The notes under the pieces: model-generated
Databases searched by the model: none
The model's input: the letters and a program-made list of their open reading frames with translations, nothing else
What the model was told of the DNA's origin: nothing
From: Chaetoceros tenuissimus
Taxonomy: Eukaryota; Bacillariophyta; Thalassiosirophyceae; Chaetocerotales; Chaetocerotaceae
Length of the DNA stretch: 64,000 nucleotides
Assembly: GCA_021927905.1 (NCBI GenBank)
Contig: BLLK01000022.1
Coordinates: 1,860,001-1,924,000, forward strand
Direction: 5' to 3'
Shown here: positions 39,422 to 49,051 of the stretch, piece by piece
Numbering within the stretch: the first letter of the stretch is position 1
Layout: the number at the start of each line of letters is the position of its first letter
Position numbers and translations under genes: made by a program

Positions 39422-39868
39422 TTACTCCTCATCCTCTTGGAAAACAGCGTTAGCGATACGGTCAAGATCCTGCTGTCCAACGCGGCTCATCTTGCGTCCT
39501 CCATTCTCGCACTTCTCAGTTACCTTCATCTCCTCAAGCTGAATAAGTACGGAACGGATGATTCCTGCGTTTGCTCTCTTGAAGTGCTGGTGTCTAACTC
39601 CGTTCTTGAAAGCACATCCGTACCACTTACGAAGAGCTCCAACTCCAACTCCTGGGCGAAGGTATACCTTACGTGCGATGGAAGCAGCACGGATGTAGTA
39701 CCAGTCATCACCGTATGGAGCAAGCTCCTTGGTGGTGGAGGTCTTAACAAGGTCAGCCCAAACTGGGAGCTCGAACTTGTCAGAGTTCTTCAAGTGCTCA
39801 GCGTATGCAGCGATGAAAGCATCAGCAGCAACGTCACGTACGCAAATTCCTCTCTCTTCTTCAGCCAT
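39422..39868 (-). CDS. RPS19: 40S ribosomal protein eS19
   Basis: 148 residues, matching the usual length of eS19 (about 145). Diagnostic stretches are present: the VRDVAADAFIAAYAEHLK start, ELPVWADLVKT, YGDDWYYIRAASIARKVYLR, GVGALRKWYG and the QDLDRIANAV end. It is a component of the small ribosomal subunit head in the cytosol. Codon use is GC-richer than its neighbours (for example CTC, GTC, AAG), as expected of a highly expressed gene. Confidence 0.95.
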   Translation of the reverse strand: MAEEERGICVRDVAADAFIAAYAEHLKNSDKFELPVWADLVKTSTTKELAPYGDDWYYIRAASIARKVYLRPGVGVGALRKWYGCAFKNGVRHQHFKRANAGIIRSVLIQLEEMKVTEKCENGGRKMSRVGQQDLDRIANAVFQEDEE

Positions 39869-41230
39869 TTTAAAAACTATGATAGAAAAATGAGGTTAGA
39901 TACAATCACAAGAGTATTACGAAAAAAGAAACATTTTTGTCCCATTGTCAACATTGATTGTAAAAGAATCATCAATGAAGCATTAAGAAGTGACGAATCA
40001 CTTGGACGTGTTAATTAGGCATTACTGCACTAACCCTCTCAGCGTATGCACAAGGCATGTATGGCTGGTAATTTATATCTGGGAGATGAGCCAAAAGAGC
40101 TAATTCAATTGATCCTCCTCAAATAAAATTTCACGAAATTTCAATTCCTTGAAAATCTCAAAGCGCATAGCTGCGTCTCAACACTAGTTATGGATTTACT
40201 TCATTTTATAATTTCCCTTTGACAATCTTTAGTTGATTCAGACCTGATGGTCTCACCTTAATTCAAGTGTGCCACTAAACGGTGTGAGGTGAGGGGGAAG
40301 AGCGAGGTCAGATGCAAAGTAGTGAGAGGTTTTTTTCTAGTACATCGGTAAAGGTGGGGGTAAAATTATTTTTGACCCCTGTTCTGGTTCATACGTAAGT
40401 ATAAATCCGTAGTATGAATGAATCGAAGCAATGAAATCAAAGAGCCAGCTCAGCTTCCTCTGCCACGTCTCTGACGTCTTTACAATCAAAGTTGTATACG
40501 TCCTATCCTCAGCCATACCCATCATCATGTACAGAAAATGTTCTATATACTTTAAGTAATTCTATGAATTATAACTCAACCTTCTCGTCAGGTAAACTTT
40601 TCAAGATCTGCGTAAACCTGAAACCTGAAATATCAATATGAAAACATCCCTTTCTTTTCACGTCAATAAAATATTTTCGATCTTATGCTTCTATGAAAAA
40701 TGGTTCTAATGTAAAAGTAAGCGATGACGGCAAAAGCTTCTGAGTCAGAGTGTTGATGTGTTCATTGAAGTCATGTACAATGTATGTGTAACATCCACAA
40801 TTGAAATTGGACATTTTCTTCCGGCCTATTACTCATGATCAGAAATAGAAGAATAATAATAAGAGAACAAAAGACGTTTTTGTTGTCTAAAACGTTCGGA
40901 GATTGCAGGACGTCACCCTTGAAGGAACATCTTTGTGCACATCGTGGCCGCAAAGCAAATGCAAGCAGCAGTAATGCAGACGTGGGCTTACTAGCGCTCC
41001 TCCTCCTCATAATAAAACCATTCAATACACAGATACCATACACACATCAATACTGAACAATAGCATCCGACACTATCTCCATCTAAACCATTACCTTAAC
41101 ATATTAGTCTTTGTGTATAGACGCAAGAGAAACTCTTTAAAACAACTTAGCAAGCACAAGATTCATCACTGAACAAGAATACTTTCTAGTTACCTAGCAC
41201 TAACAAAATACGAACGCAAATATTTCAAAC
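39869..41230. other. 1.36-kb intergenic region
   Basis: The promoter side of both the eS19 gene and the bHLH-PAS gene. It contains a GTGTGAGGTGAGGGGG stretch (about 40280) and CA-rich leader sequence before 41231. No gene, RNA or repeat could be supported. Confidence 0.35.
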
Positions 41231-42924
41231 ATGACCGATCCTAGCCAACAGGAAACAAGCAACAAGGCCTCCAACAATGGAGCAAACACCGGCAACAACT
41301 CTGATGACTCCAACCAGTTCAGCATCGGCAACAATTCCTTTGGGTTCAACTTCGACAGCGATGAAGTCAATCCTTCCCCTGTGAACTCCGACGGAGGCAA
41401 CGAGGAGGACAATGGACAAGACTCCAAAAATAATGCCGCCTCCACCACTGACCAAGCAACTACTGATACATCCACAGCAAACACACAAAACAAGGCCAGG
41501 TCCGCTGAAACTACTTCCGCACCGGATAAGCCTAGTAAGTAACACATGTTGTGTCAGCCAGGAGTGTTAAGGTGACATCATTTTAATGAGACAGGAACCT
41601 GTCACACTTGGTGATGATTCACTCATTGCACCATCATGAATCACTGCTCACTTTATCTTTTTCATTTCATAGCATCAAAACAAGGAGTCAAGAGAAAACC
41701 AAGCATGGATACAAGTAATGGATATAAATCAGATGACGAATCAAGTCCTGCGCCGCCAATCAATGCTGCGCCATCGCAAGTCATCTCTTCTGCCAATCCT
41801 TCGGTTCTAACCTCTACCACTTCTTCCAGTGATGCCAAGCCTGATGAACATTCTTCCAAAAAGTTAAAGAAACTGGATGATGTCAAGCGAGAGGAAAGGA
41901 ACCAAAGAGAAAAGGAACGTAGTTATCGTATCACAAGTCAAATTAATGAACTCAGGACACTGCTTTCCGCGGGCGGTGTGATTGTTCCGAAAGGTACAAA
42001 GAATGCTGTATTGACTGAAGCAGCAAACTACATTCGTGATTTACAACAACGACAGTACAACTCGGAAATGTAAGTGCAGATGGGGTGTATTTTCATTCTT
42101 CTCCGCAATACCGTAATTTCACTCACTTTTCATAATTTACGTACTTTTACAGTCACCGACAGCAACTTATACAGCAGATGCAAATGATAGGTAGCGGCCA
42201 GCTAGGACAGCAAGCTGCAAATGCTATAAGGCACGTAGCAGCGCAAAATGGAGTCTGGTCCTTAGGTAACTTTGGTGGAATGCCGCCACGATCTGCAATG
42301 CGCTCTGGTACCGGAGAAGGAGTACCAAGTGCCGTTGGACAAACTACCAACATTTCCAATGCATCCAGTGATCAATCCAGTAACACTGGCTCTAACAATG
42401 GATCATCTTCGTCTTCACCTCCAGCAGCAAATTCTCAACTCATCAAGGATATTGAAGATCACGACTACCGCTTCGTCTTCAATTCATGCGCCATTGGAAT
42501 GGCAATTGCTTCCATGGGTGGAGCTTTCATTGATTGTAACCAACTGTTCATTCAACTCTCTGAATATAGCAAGCAAGAAATATGCGGACTGACTATATTC
42601 AATTTGACAGCACGAGATGATTTGCAAAACGCTTTTGATCTCATTAGTCAAATGATATCTCCGCCAGCCGATGCGGCTAACACGAACTTGGCACCATCCT
42701 GTGTGCTTCGTGGTAATATGAAGAGTAGGAACGATATAGGACTTAACATTACTTTGATCAAGGATGAACAGGGCATTGCAAAATGCTTCTGTGTGACTTT
42801 GATTAGGAACCCTTCTTCATGTTACGATACAAACCCAATACATGCAACCGCAGATATGATTCGATCACCAGAGGATCAAAAGAAACAAGAGAATATGGAG
42901 TCTCCGGCCTATACCGCTGGTTAG
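41231..42924 (+). CDS. bHLH-PAS transcription factor, three exons
   Basis: Exons 41231-41534, 41673-42069 and 42153-42924 (introns 138 and 83 bp, both with GTAAGT donors) join to 490 residues. The N-terminus is Asn/Ser/Asp-rich. Residues about 170-228 form a bHLH domain: basic region KREERNQREKERSYR, helix 1, a loop with VIVPKGTKNAVLTEA, and helix 2 ending AANYIRDLQQRQ. After a Gln/Ser-rich linker, residues about 338-450 are a single PAS domain (FNSCAIGMAIASMGGAFIDCN, then LSEYSKQEICGLTIFNLTARDD). Diatoms have a small set of bHLH-PAS proteins, including the circadian regulator RITMO1 of Phaeodactylum. This gene belongs to that class, but orthology is not claimed. Confidence 0.9.
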
Positions 42925-43375
42925 TGCATATAGATTCCAATACAAGATGATTTTGAAAGTAGAATATATGGGCATTCTTTCGTTGGGAATGAACAATGGA
43001 AGCAATGTCTAGAAAAATGGAAAAGAAACAATTTCAGAAAAGCAACCAAATGTAGCCTAGCTATCAAAAGAACTAGTATGGAGTATGCTTTCTCTGACTT
43101 GGTATTTTCCGTAACATCTATGGATTCTATCTTCGTTCAATTTAGGGGATTGAACATCGAAGTGCATATCATGACATCTCTTTGATTATATTTTTAAAAT
43201 ACGTTCTAGATCTGTTCATAATAAATAGTAAAATTGCAAATTTTGTGTCTATCGATAAGTAGTGATGATTCTCTAAAAGGGTGTTCGGGTTCAAATGCAA
43301 GTTGATGTCAAATGCTCATGTTTGCAATTTCAGTCACTTCCTTCCTTTCGAGACACAGAAGTTTTCAACCGTTCA
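42925..43375. other. Convergent intergenic region
   Basis: 451 bp, AT-rich, between convergent genes; nothing recognised. Confidence 0.3.
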
Positions 43376-43993
43376 TCATGGCCACCAAGTTCGTCCTAAA
43401 GGTGGCTTTTTTACTTCTATTGAATTACTTATAGGCGGCCATAGTTTCATAACCACATTTCCAATCACCAACTTTTTACTGATGCATCCATCATATCCAC
43501 GTTCATCCTGATCCGTCTCTACATAGATTTGACTAGGCTTTACATGTTCAATTTTATGCAAGGAACTTTTCGGACGTACTCGTTGACCACCTAAACCTAC
43601 AACCCTTGATATTTCAACTTGACCAAATTCTTTAGGACTATGAAATGCAACTATAGAACCAGGAAGTAATATCGGCGGCCGCCTATATATCGTCGTATTA
43701 CTTGTTGGTTTTCTACCCGTAGCCATTTCCATCTTGAAAATGTTTTGTATATTATTTTGTTCTGTAATTTTATCACTTGTGTCATTGACTAAATCATCTA
43801 CCGTAAGATCCACATTATGCTTATAATAAGGGAAGAAATCTCCCTTTTGAATGACTACAATGTCTCCCTTTTGTAAGGATGGGGACATGGAATCATTTTG
43901 GACTCTATGAAGAGAGAAGAATGTATCAATGTAATAGATTGCTGGTGGGATACAGAGTCCCAATGTTCTTGCTTTGGAAGTAAGCTTTGACAT
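43376..43993 (-). CDS. Mitochondrial inner-membrane-protease-like (S26 signal peptidase) protein with altered active site
   Basis: 205 residues. It carries the S26 serine box NDSMSPSL (Ser about 35), a GDIVVIQKGD strand, and the late WPP motif of IMP1/IMP2 proteins (KLWPPISNS). Where these proteases have the catalytic lysine in K-R-V-x-G-L-x-G-D, this protein reads ISRVVGLGGQ, with Ser at the lysine position (about 129). The D-S-N/F box region reads DERGYDGCISK instead of the usual D-N-x-x-S-x-D-S. An insertion (about residues 58-105) separates the boxes. It may use another base or be inactive. A hydrophobic N-terminal stretch (LGLCIPPAIYYI) could anchor it. Confidence 0.7.
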   Translation of the reverse strand: MSKLTSKARTLGLCIPPAIYYIDTFFSLHRVQNDSMSPSLQKGDIVVIQKGDFFPYYKHNVDLTVDDLVNDTSDKITEQNNIQNIFKMEMATGRKPTSNTTIYRRPPILLPGSIVAFHSPKEFGQVEISRVVGLGGQRVRPKSSLHKIEHVKPSQIYVETDQDERGYDGCISKKLVIGNVVMKLWPPISNSIEVKKPPLGRTWWP

Positions 43994-44491
43994 GCATAAG
44001 AAATATTTTTACAAATACTTAGCAGACCTCTGCTCTTCTATCGCTTTTACCTTTCAACTAACTTTTGAAGTGGGAATGTTTGCGTGAATGCTGATTCAAC
44101 TTGATTCAACTGCAACTTAATTTGTTTCTGATTTTACGTATTACAACAAGAAGGAAGATTGAAGAGAAAGATGAATGAAAAAGAGCGTCATCAGCATCAG
44201 GCCTCAAGGGATCTGTTGCAAGTAGCCAAATAGAAATTTCAATAGCCACGAAGAAGTATCCCATTTGAGAGAGGGGTGCAATCTCATCTAGAACTTGAGA
44301 TATGAAATGGAAGAAATTCAACGGACAGCGTATCACTAAAATAGCATTTATCAGCATTCGGCGAGATAATTTTCTCTCACTTTTTTATTTGACTTCATTT
44401 ACCTCTCTCCCTAATACAACCTTCACAATTCCTCTCTTCCGTTGGATATACTTTACTAAACCTTATATCCAAGTTAAACAAACAATATATC
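43994..44491. promoter_or_regulatory. Divergent promoter region
   Basis: 498 bp between divergent genes. Short frames overlap here but none looks coding. Promoters are inferred from position only. Confidence 0.3.
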
Positions 44492-46510
44492 ATGGAATTC
44501 ATTAGCTTATGTGGTCCAGTGGACGATAACCGAAAGAGTTCTGTGCCAAGTACAATATTTTGTGGCTTCACGGATGCCTTTGATTCCTTCCGTGAAGAGG
44601 AAAGAGAACAAGTCTCACAGCCAAATAGAAAAACTGAAGAACGTGATCGTGATGACAACTCTATAGCACTTGATGAATGCTATGATAATTCTGATGACTC
44701 GACTGTTGTCTCTGATTCTGGAGCATCTGTTCTTTCCATTGATTACGATGGGGCCGAAGAAGTGGTGAAGGAAGGAGATAAAGCTGATTTATCAGACATT
44801 GATGACCATGATGATGATTCGACAGTTACATCAGAGGTAGATCCAGCCCAAGATGAATTAAATGATCCTAAGAAAGTGAAAGAGGCCGAAGAGCAGGAGC
44901 AGAAGGCTCAAGAGTCTGCTATCCAAATGAAGAGAACACCGTCATATAGACAAGTGGAAAAACTTGAGTCAAATGACTCTTCGAAACTTGAAGAAAAGCT
45001 ATCCAATTCTGGAAAGGTTGCACAATCTATGAAACTATATGGCAATCCTTCTGCAGAGTCAAAACGAAAGAGTATGCTCAAAAACCTAAAGAATAATATT
45101 GCCAAACATGGAAGATATTCCGTTGAGGTTGGTGCTACTTTGAGAGACCTTGGTAGATTCCATGAGTCCTGTGGACAATATGATGTGTCACTTACCCTCT
45201 TTGAAGAAGCATTGGATATCTTTAGCACAAAGTACGGAGATCATGATAAGAGTGTTGTTGATATGCAGATATGCCTAGCAAGAGTACAAGACAGAATTGG
45301 AAATGATAGTATGGCTTTGAAATGGTACTCCAAGGCATTGTTCATGATTGTAGATTCTGCTGATGACACAGATCTCGATGCTTGCGATATTCGTGTTGCT
45401 GTTTCGAAAATTATTCAAGAAAAGGGTTTCCACAAAGAGGCAATCAAAGAGCTGAAAATGGCACTCAAGGGATACAGACAAACTCATGGAGATGAACATG
45501 TAACTGTTGCAGAGACGGTAGATCTTATTGCAGATTATTACACCGATAGTGGAAACCACGGCAAAGCAAACAACGTTCGTGGGGAACTTGTGAAACTCCG
45601 TGTTGCACTTCATGGCAACAAATCGTCTGAGGTCGCAGATGCTCTGAAAAAGTGGGCCATGTGTCATGAGGACCTCGATGATTTGAGTAATGCTCTCAAA
45701 ATCATGAAACAATCCTATGTCATGTTCCATGATGTAGAAGGATCTGATGGAATAAATGCTGAGGAAACTTTAGAACAAATTGGATTCTTATACAGCAAAA
45801 TGGGCCGTGCAGAAAAGGCCATCAAGGCTCACACTAGTGTTGCACTTACAAGAAAGAATAGGTATGGAGACCAAAGTGTAGAGCTTGCTGCATCGTACTT
45901 GATTTTAGGAAGAGCCTACATGGACGACAATAATCCTGAAAGAGGACTCAAGGCGCTCAATAGAGCAATGACTTGCTATGGAAAAGCAAATGAAGAAAAT
46001 AATAATCATATTGCTGAGCTCATGGAGACACTGCATACTATTGGAGAACTTCATTTGAAAACAAAGGATGCAAAGAAGGCAGTCAAAACATTTCAAAAGG
46101 AAAAATCTGTCAGAAAGAAGTACATGGAATATGATCAACTTGGAATTGCTGCTACTTATGCTTCACTTGGTGTTGCACATAGTAAATGTAAACAAGTTGA
46201 TGAAGCGAAAGAGGCTTTTATCGAAGCACTTCAAATCTACGATCGCCTCGATGGCAGAAAAACCTCATTTGCAGAAACACTCTATGCTTGTGGAAAGGCT
46301 TTCCAGGTTGGTGATGATGAAGATAGAGCATTTTTGTGCTACAAGGAAGCAGCTCAAATTTTCATGGCCAATGGGTACAATGATGATCACCTTCCAATGA
46401 AAGAAACCACAATGAGATTACTCGAGCTTGGTTTGAATGATTTAACTTCGCTCGTACCTTCGCTTCGATGCCAGCTTCTTGATGGAGAAAGTCAAAAGAT
46501 TGAATTCTAG
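44492..46510 (+). CDS. Kinesin-light-chain-like TPR protein
   Basis: 672 residues. Residues 1-190 are acidic and disordered (repeated DDSTVVSD / DDDSTVTSE). From about 200 on there are roughly ten TPR units of 42 residues with kinesin-light-chain spacing, for example VGATLRDLGRFHESCGQYDVSL, DMQICLARVQDRIGNDSMAL, TLEQIGFLYSKMGRAEKAI, LAASYLILGRAYMDDNNPERGL, IAATYASLGVAHSKCKQVDEA and FAETLYACGKAFQVGDDEDRA. These proteins are numerous in diatoms and act as scaffolds. No kinesin-binding coiled coil is seen, so a motor role is not implied. Confidence 0.8.
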   Translation: MEFISLCGPVDDNRKSSVPSTIFCGFTDAFDSFREEEREQVSQPNRKTEERDRDDNSIALDECYDNSDDSTVVSDSGASVLSIDYDGAEEVVKEGDKADLSDIDDHDDDSTVTSEVDPAQDELNDPKKVKEAEEQEQKAQESAIQMKRTPSYRQVEKLESNDSSKLEEKLSNSGKVAQSMKLYGNPSAESKRKSMLKNLKNNIAKHGRYSVEVGATLRDLGRFHESCGQYDVSLTLFEEALDIFSTKYGDHDKSVVDMQICLARVQDRIGNDSMALKWYSKALFMIVDSADDTDLDACDIRVAVSKIIQEKGFHKEAIKELKMALKGYRQTHGDEHVTVAETVDLIADYYTDSGNHGKANNVRGELVKLRVALHGNKSSEVADALKKWAMCHEDLDDLSNALKIMKQSYVMFHDVEGSDGINAEETLEQIGFLYSKMGRAEKAIKAHTSVALTRKNRYGDQSVELAASYLILGRAYMDDNNPERGLKALNRAMTCYGKANEENNNHIAELMETLHTIGELHLKTKDAKKAVKTFQKEKSVRKKYMEYDQLGIAATYASLGVAHSKCKQVDEAKEAFIEALQIYDRLDGRKTSFAETLYACGKAFQVGDDEDRAFLCYKEAAQIFMANGYNDDHLPMKETTMRLLELGLNDLTSLVPSLRCQLLDGESQKIEF

Positions 46511-46901
46511 TTTGCTACTTCTATTTCGACAAAGGGCTACTTTCATGAAAATGTATACAGATTAATGATTATAAATACCGTTTTCATTTTGATAAAAACT
46601 CAAGCATTTTGTGACGTTTATTATTTTATCAGCGATCTGACTTTCTGAACCTTTTCTCCCTCCCAATGTTTTTTTGAGAATGTTTATTAGGAGTCTGGTT
46701 CTACTTATTTTGACTTACTCTAGGAAAGGAACGGTAGGTTTCTCGCTGATTCAAAAAAAACATGACACTATCGCTTCACTTGACACCAAATGTGGAAATT
46801 GAACATACATACCCTGGGTCTTTTGGTTGAAATAATAAAAACATACAACTTACTTCCTTTGAACTTCCACTACAAACTTCAAACCAAATCCAGCTTCAAA
46901 A
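46511..46901. other. Intergenic spacer
   Basis: 391 bp, AT-rich, between two rightward genes; nothing recognised. Confidence 0.3.
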
Positions 46902-48056
46902 ATGTATTCGCCACTCATGAATTCTTTTAGTTCGAGAACAAACTCGCAAGAAAGTCTTGGGATGGAAAATTCACAAGAGAGTATTTTCCAATCGCAACGC
47001 GAGGCAGCACTTAAAAGGCGAAGACAGTATCTTCGCAATTCGATTGCATCCAAATCAAGTCTCGCTCTCTCACCAACAGAATCTCGTCAAAGTCTGAGCT
47101 ATGAAGGATTTCCTTCTTCCAAGAGTATACATGCCTTTGATGATTCTCCTTCAGCTCAACGACAGGAGATAGACAGTAAGATAATACAAGAAACGACTCC
47201 AATTAGAAACAACAATGCTCCAAATGATTTTCTCAAATATTTCAACTCGATTGACTGGGAAGACCCCAAGGCCATAAAGAAAATAATGATGCAACCTATT
47301 CCCAAAGAACTAGGAATTGTCAAGTGTAAAGTGAAGAGAAACAAAAAGAAGAACCAATATCGTCTGTACTTGGAAAACGAAACAGGAACGGATGACAAAT
47401 TTCTAATGTCTGCCAAAAAGCGTAAAAAGAAGGCAACCTCTAATTACCTCATTTCAATAAGTCGCAATGACCTCAACAAAGGGAGCGACAACATTATTGG
47501 AAAGCTACGTGCCAACTTTTCTGGAACCATCTTCCAAGTTTTTGGATCGGGAAGAAGTCCCAAAGATGTTGATGATTTTTACGATGAAAGGAATGAAGAG
47601 CCACTCCGTAAGGAATATGGAGTCATAATGTACGATAATTGCAATGAAAAACATTCGAATGGACCGCGAAGAATACAATTTTGTATTCCCAAAATTGATG
47701 CTAATGATCGAGTCATCCGTGAGTGGCAGCCTGAAACAATGGAAGAGTCAATGATTGAGAGTGTAAAGGCTTCCTCGATGGCTGCAATGCAAAATCTATA
47801 CTACATGAAAAGTCGTCAGCCGAGTTGGAATGAGGGTTTGAGTAGCTATGTATTGAATTTCAATAAGCGAGTCTCTCTTTCAAGCAAGAAGAATTTTCAG
47901 CTCATTACTCAAACTGAAAAAAGTGAAGCAGTGCTTCTTCAATTTGGACGTACCAAAGATGACGAGTTTATCATGGACGCTCAATGGCCATTTTCATTAT
48001 TTCAAGCTTTTGCTTGTTCTCTGAGCAGTTGCGATTCAAAGCTTGGAATTGATTGA
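46902..48056 (+). CDS. Tubby-like protein
   Basis: 384 residues. A serine-rich N-terminus (1-110) is followed by the Tubby C-terminal barrel. Hallmarks are LGIVKCKVKRNKKKNQYRLYLE, FLMSAKKRKKKATSNYLIS, KLRANFSGTIFQVF, then RRIQFCIPKID and the closing LNFNKRVSLSSKKNFQL, VLLQFGRTKDDEFIMD and WPFSLFQAFACSLSSCDSKLGID. Lysines in the K-K-R-K-K-K region correspond to the phosphoinositide-binding face. Tubby proteins bind PI(4,5)P2 at membranes and function in membrane-protein trafficking or signalling. There is no F-box, unlike plant Tubby-like proteins. Confidence 0.9.
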   Translation: MYSPLMNSFSSRTNSQESLGMENSQESIFQSQREAALKRRRQYLRNSIASKSSLALSPTESRQSLSYEGFPSSKSIHAFDDSPSAQRQEIDSKIIQETTPIRNNNAPNDFLKYFNSIDWEDPKAIKKIMMQPIPKELGIVKCKVKRNKKKNQYRLYLENETGTDDKFLMSAKKRKKKATSNYLISISRNDLNKGSDNIIGKLRANFSGTIFQVFGSGRSPKDVDDFYDERNEEPLRKEYGVIMYDNCNEKHSNGPRRIQFCIPKIDANDRVIREWQPETMEESMIESVKASSMAAMQNLYYMKSRQPSWNEGLSSYVLNFNKRVSLSSKKNFQLITQTEKSEAVLLQFGRTKDDEFIMDAQWPFSLFQAFACSLSSCDSKLGID

Positions 48057-48349
48057 ATCAAGCGCTTGATTGAATGAAGATAAAAGAAAGGAATTCAAAC
48101 TGTCCTTCTTGCACTTGGTTGCTTTACAGATTGTGTCCCTATGAGCTTGAGAAGTTGCTCGACAATTCTTTCCCACTGCCTTGTTTATTGCAACCCTAGC
48201 TAGTAAGGATGTACACCGTGAATGAAATTCGAGGCTGAATATAAATGAAACAGAAAGCAGGGCTGTAAAGATATGGAGTGGCAAAAGAATCCAAATATAT
48301 ACGTATAAAGATAACAAAAGAAACTTTGGTTGATTGGCAGTGAATGAAT

Positions 48350-49051
48350 TTAACTTGTTTCAATTTGCTCCATGAATTTATCTCGATTTTCATTCCACCA
48401 TTGCTCAAGATATTTAACGTCCCCGTCTGTTTCTGGATTACTCTTTGAAAAAACTTTGTATTTTATCGCCAGTTCCAAATTCTTTTCAATCACAGTCGAA
48501 TATGATCCAGTCTCCTTGTCTTCTTTTATAATACCTTCTTCATGTATTCTAGAAAGACCAATACATGCAGGTCCCCAGTTTTCTCCTCCAAATTCCGAAT
48601 GGCTCAAGACTCTTTGGTAAAGCTGAAATGCCTTCTCCAGATTCTGCTTCACTCCATATCCATGCTCATAATGATACGCTGCATAAACCATGGCATTCGG
48701 ATGCCCTCCTTCAATGGGATAATTAGTGTTTGCAGCTCTTTCAAACATTTCAACTGCCAATGCATGATCTCCAAGCTCAGTTGCAACTCGTGTAGCACCA
48801 ATGAATAAATGTGTTCCATTTTTGTCTCCAATATTTTGGGCATCTTGGATCCAGAAATTTCTCATTTTTTTTAGCTTTTCACATTCTCCCTTCTTATGTT
48901 GTTTCCAGTGTTTGCGTTGACATTCTACTCCACAGTATCGTACAACTTTGCAAAGACTACAGCGCTGAAGTTTTGTAGTTGTGGATTCGCCTGTATGACA
49001 TACCTGACAAGTATATGGCTTTAGATCTTCCAGATAGAATTCCAAGGACAT
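48350..49051 (-). CDS. MYND zinc-finger / Sel1-like repeat protein, complete copy
   Basis: 233 residues, ATG at 49051. Residues 15-56 form a MYND finger (C-x2-C, C-x2-C, RYCGVECQRKHW, H-x3-EC). Then come Sel1/TPR-like helices (HALAVEMFERAANTNYPIEGGHPNAM, YHYEHGYGVKQNLEKAFQLYQ, GLSRIHEEGI). The native end is QWWNENRDKFMEQIETS. The part from 48408 upward lies in the 2,615-bp segment repeated at 56975-59589; the last 58 bases of this CDS are unique to this copy. It is therefore the original gene end. The function is probably protein-protein contact. Confidence 0.85.
   Translation of the reverse strand: MSLEFYLEDLKPYTCQVCHTGESTTTKLQRCSLCKVVRYCGVECQRKHWKQHKKGECEKLKKMRNFWIQDAQNIGDKNGTHLFIGATRVATELGDHALAVEMFERAANTNYPIEGGHPNAMVYAAYHYEHGYGVKQNLEKAFQLYQRVLSHSEFGGENWGPACIGLSRIHEEGIIKEDKETGSYSTVIEKNLELAIKYKVFSKSNPETDGDVKYLEQWWNENRDKFMEQIETS

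Noticed and set aside
41200-41547. Two long minus-strand frames opposite the first bHLH-PAS exon
   Set aside because: They are shadows of the Asn/Ser/Asp-rich coding exon, whose splice sites and domains are convincing on the plus strand.
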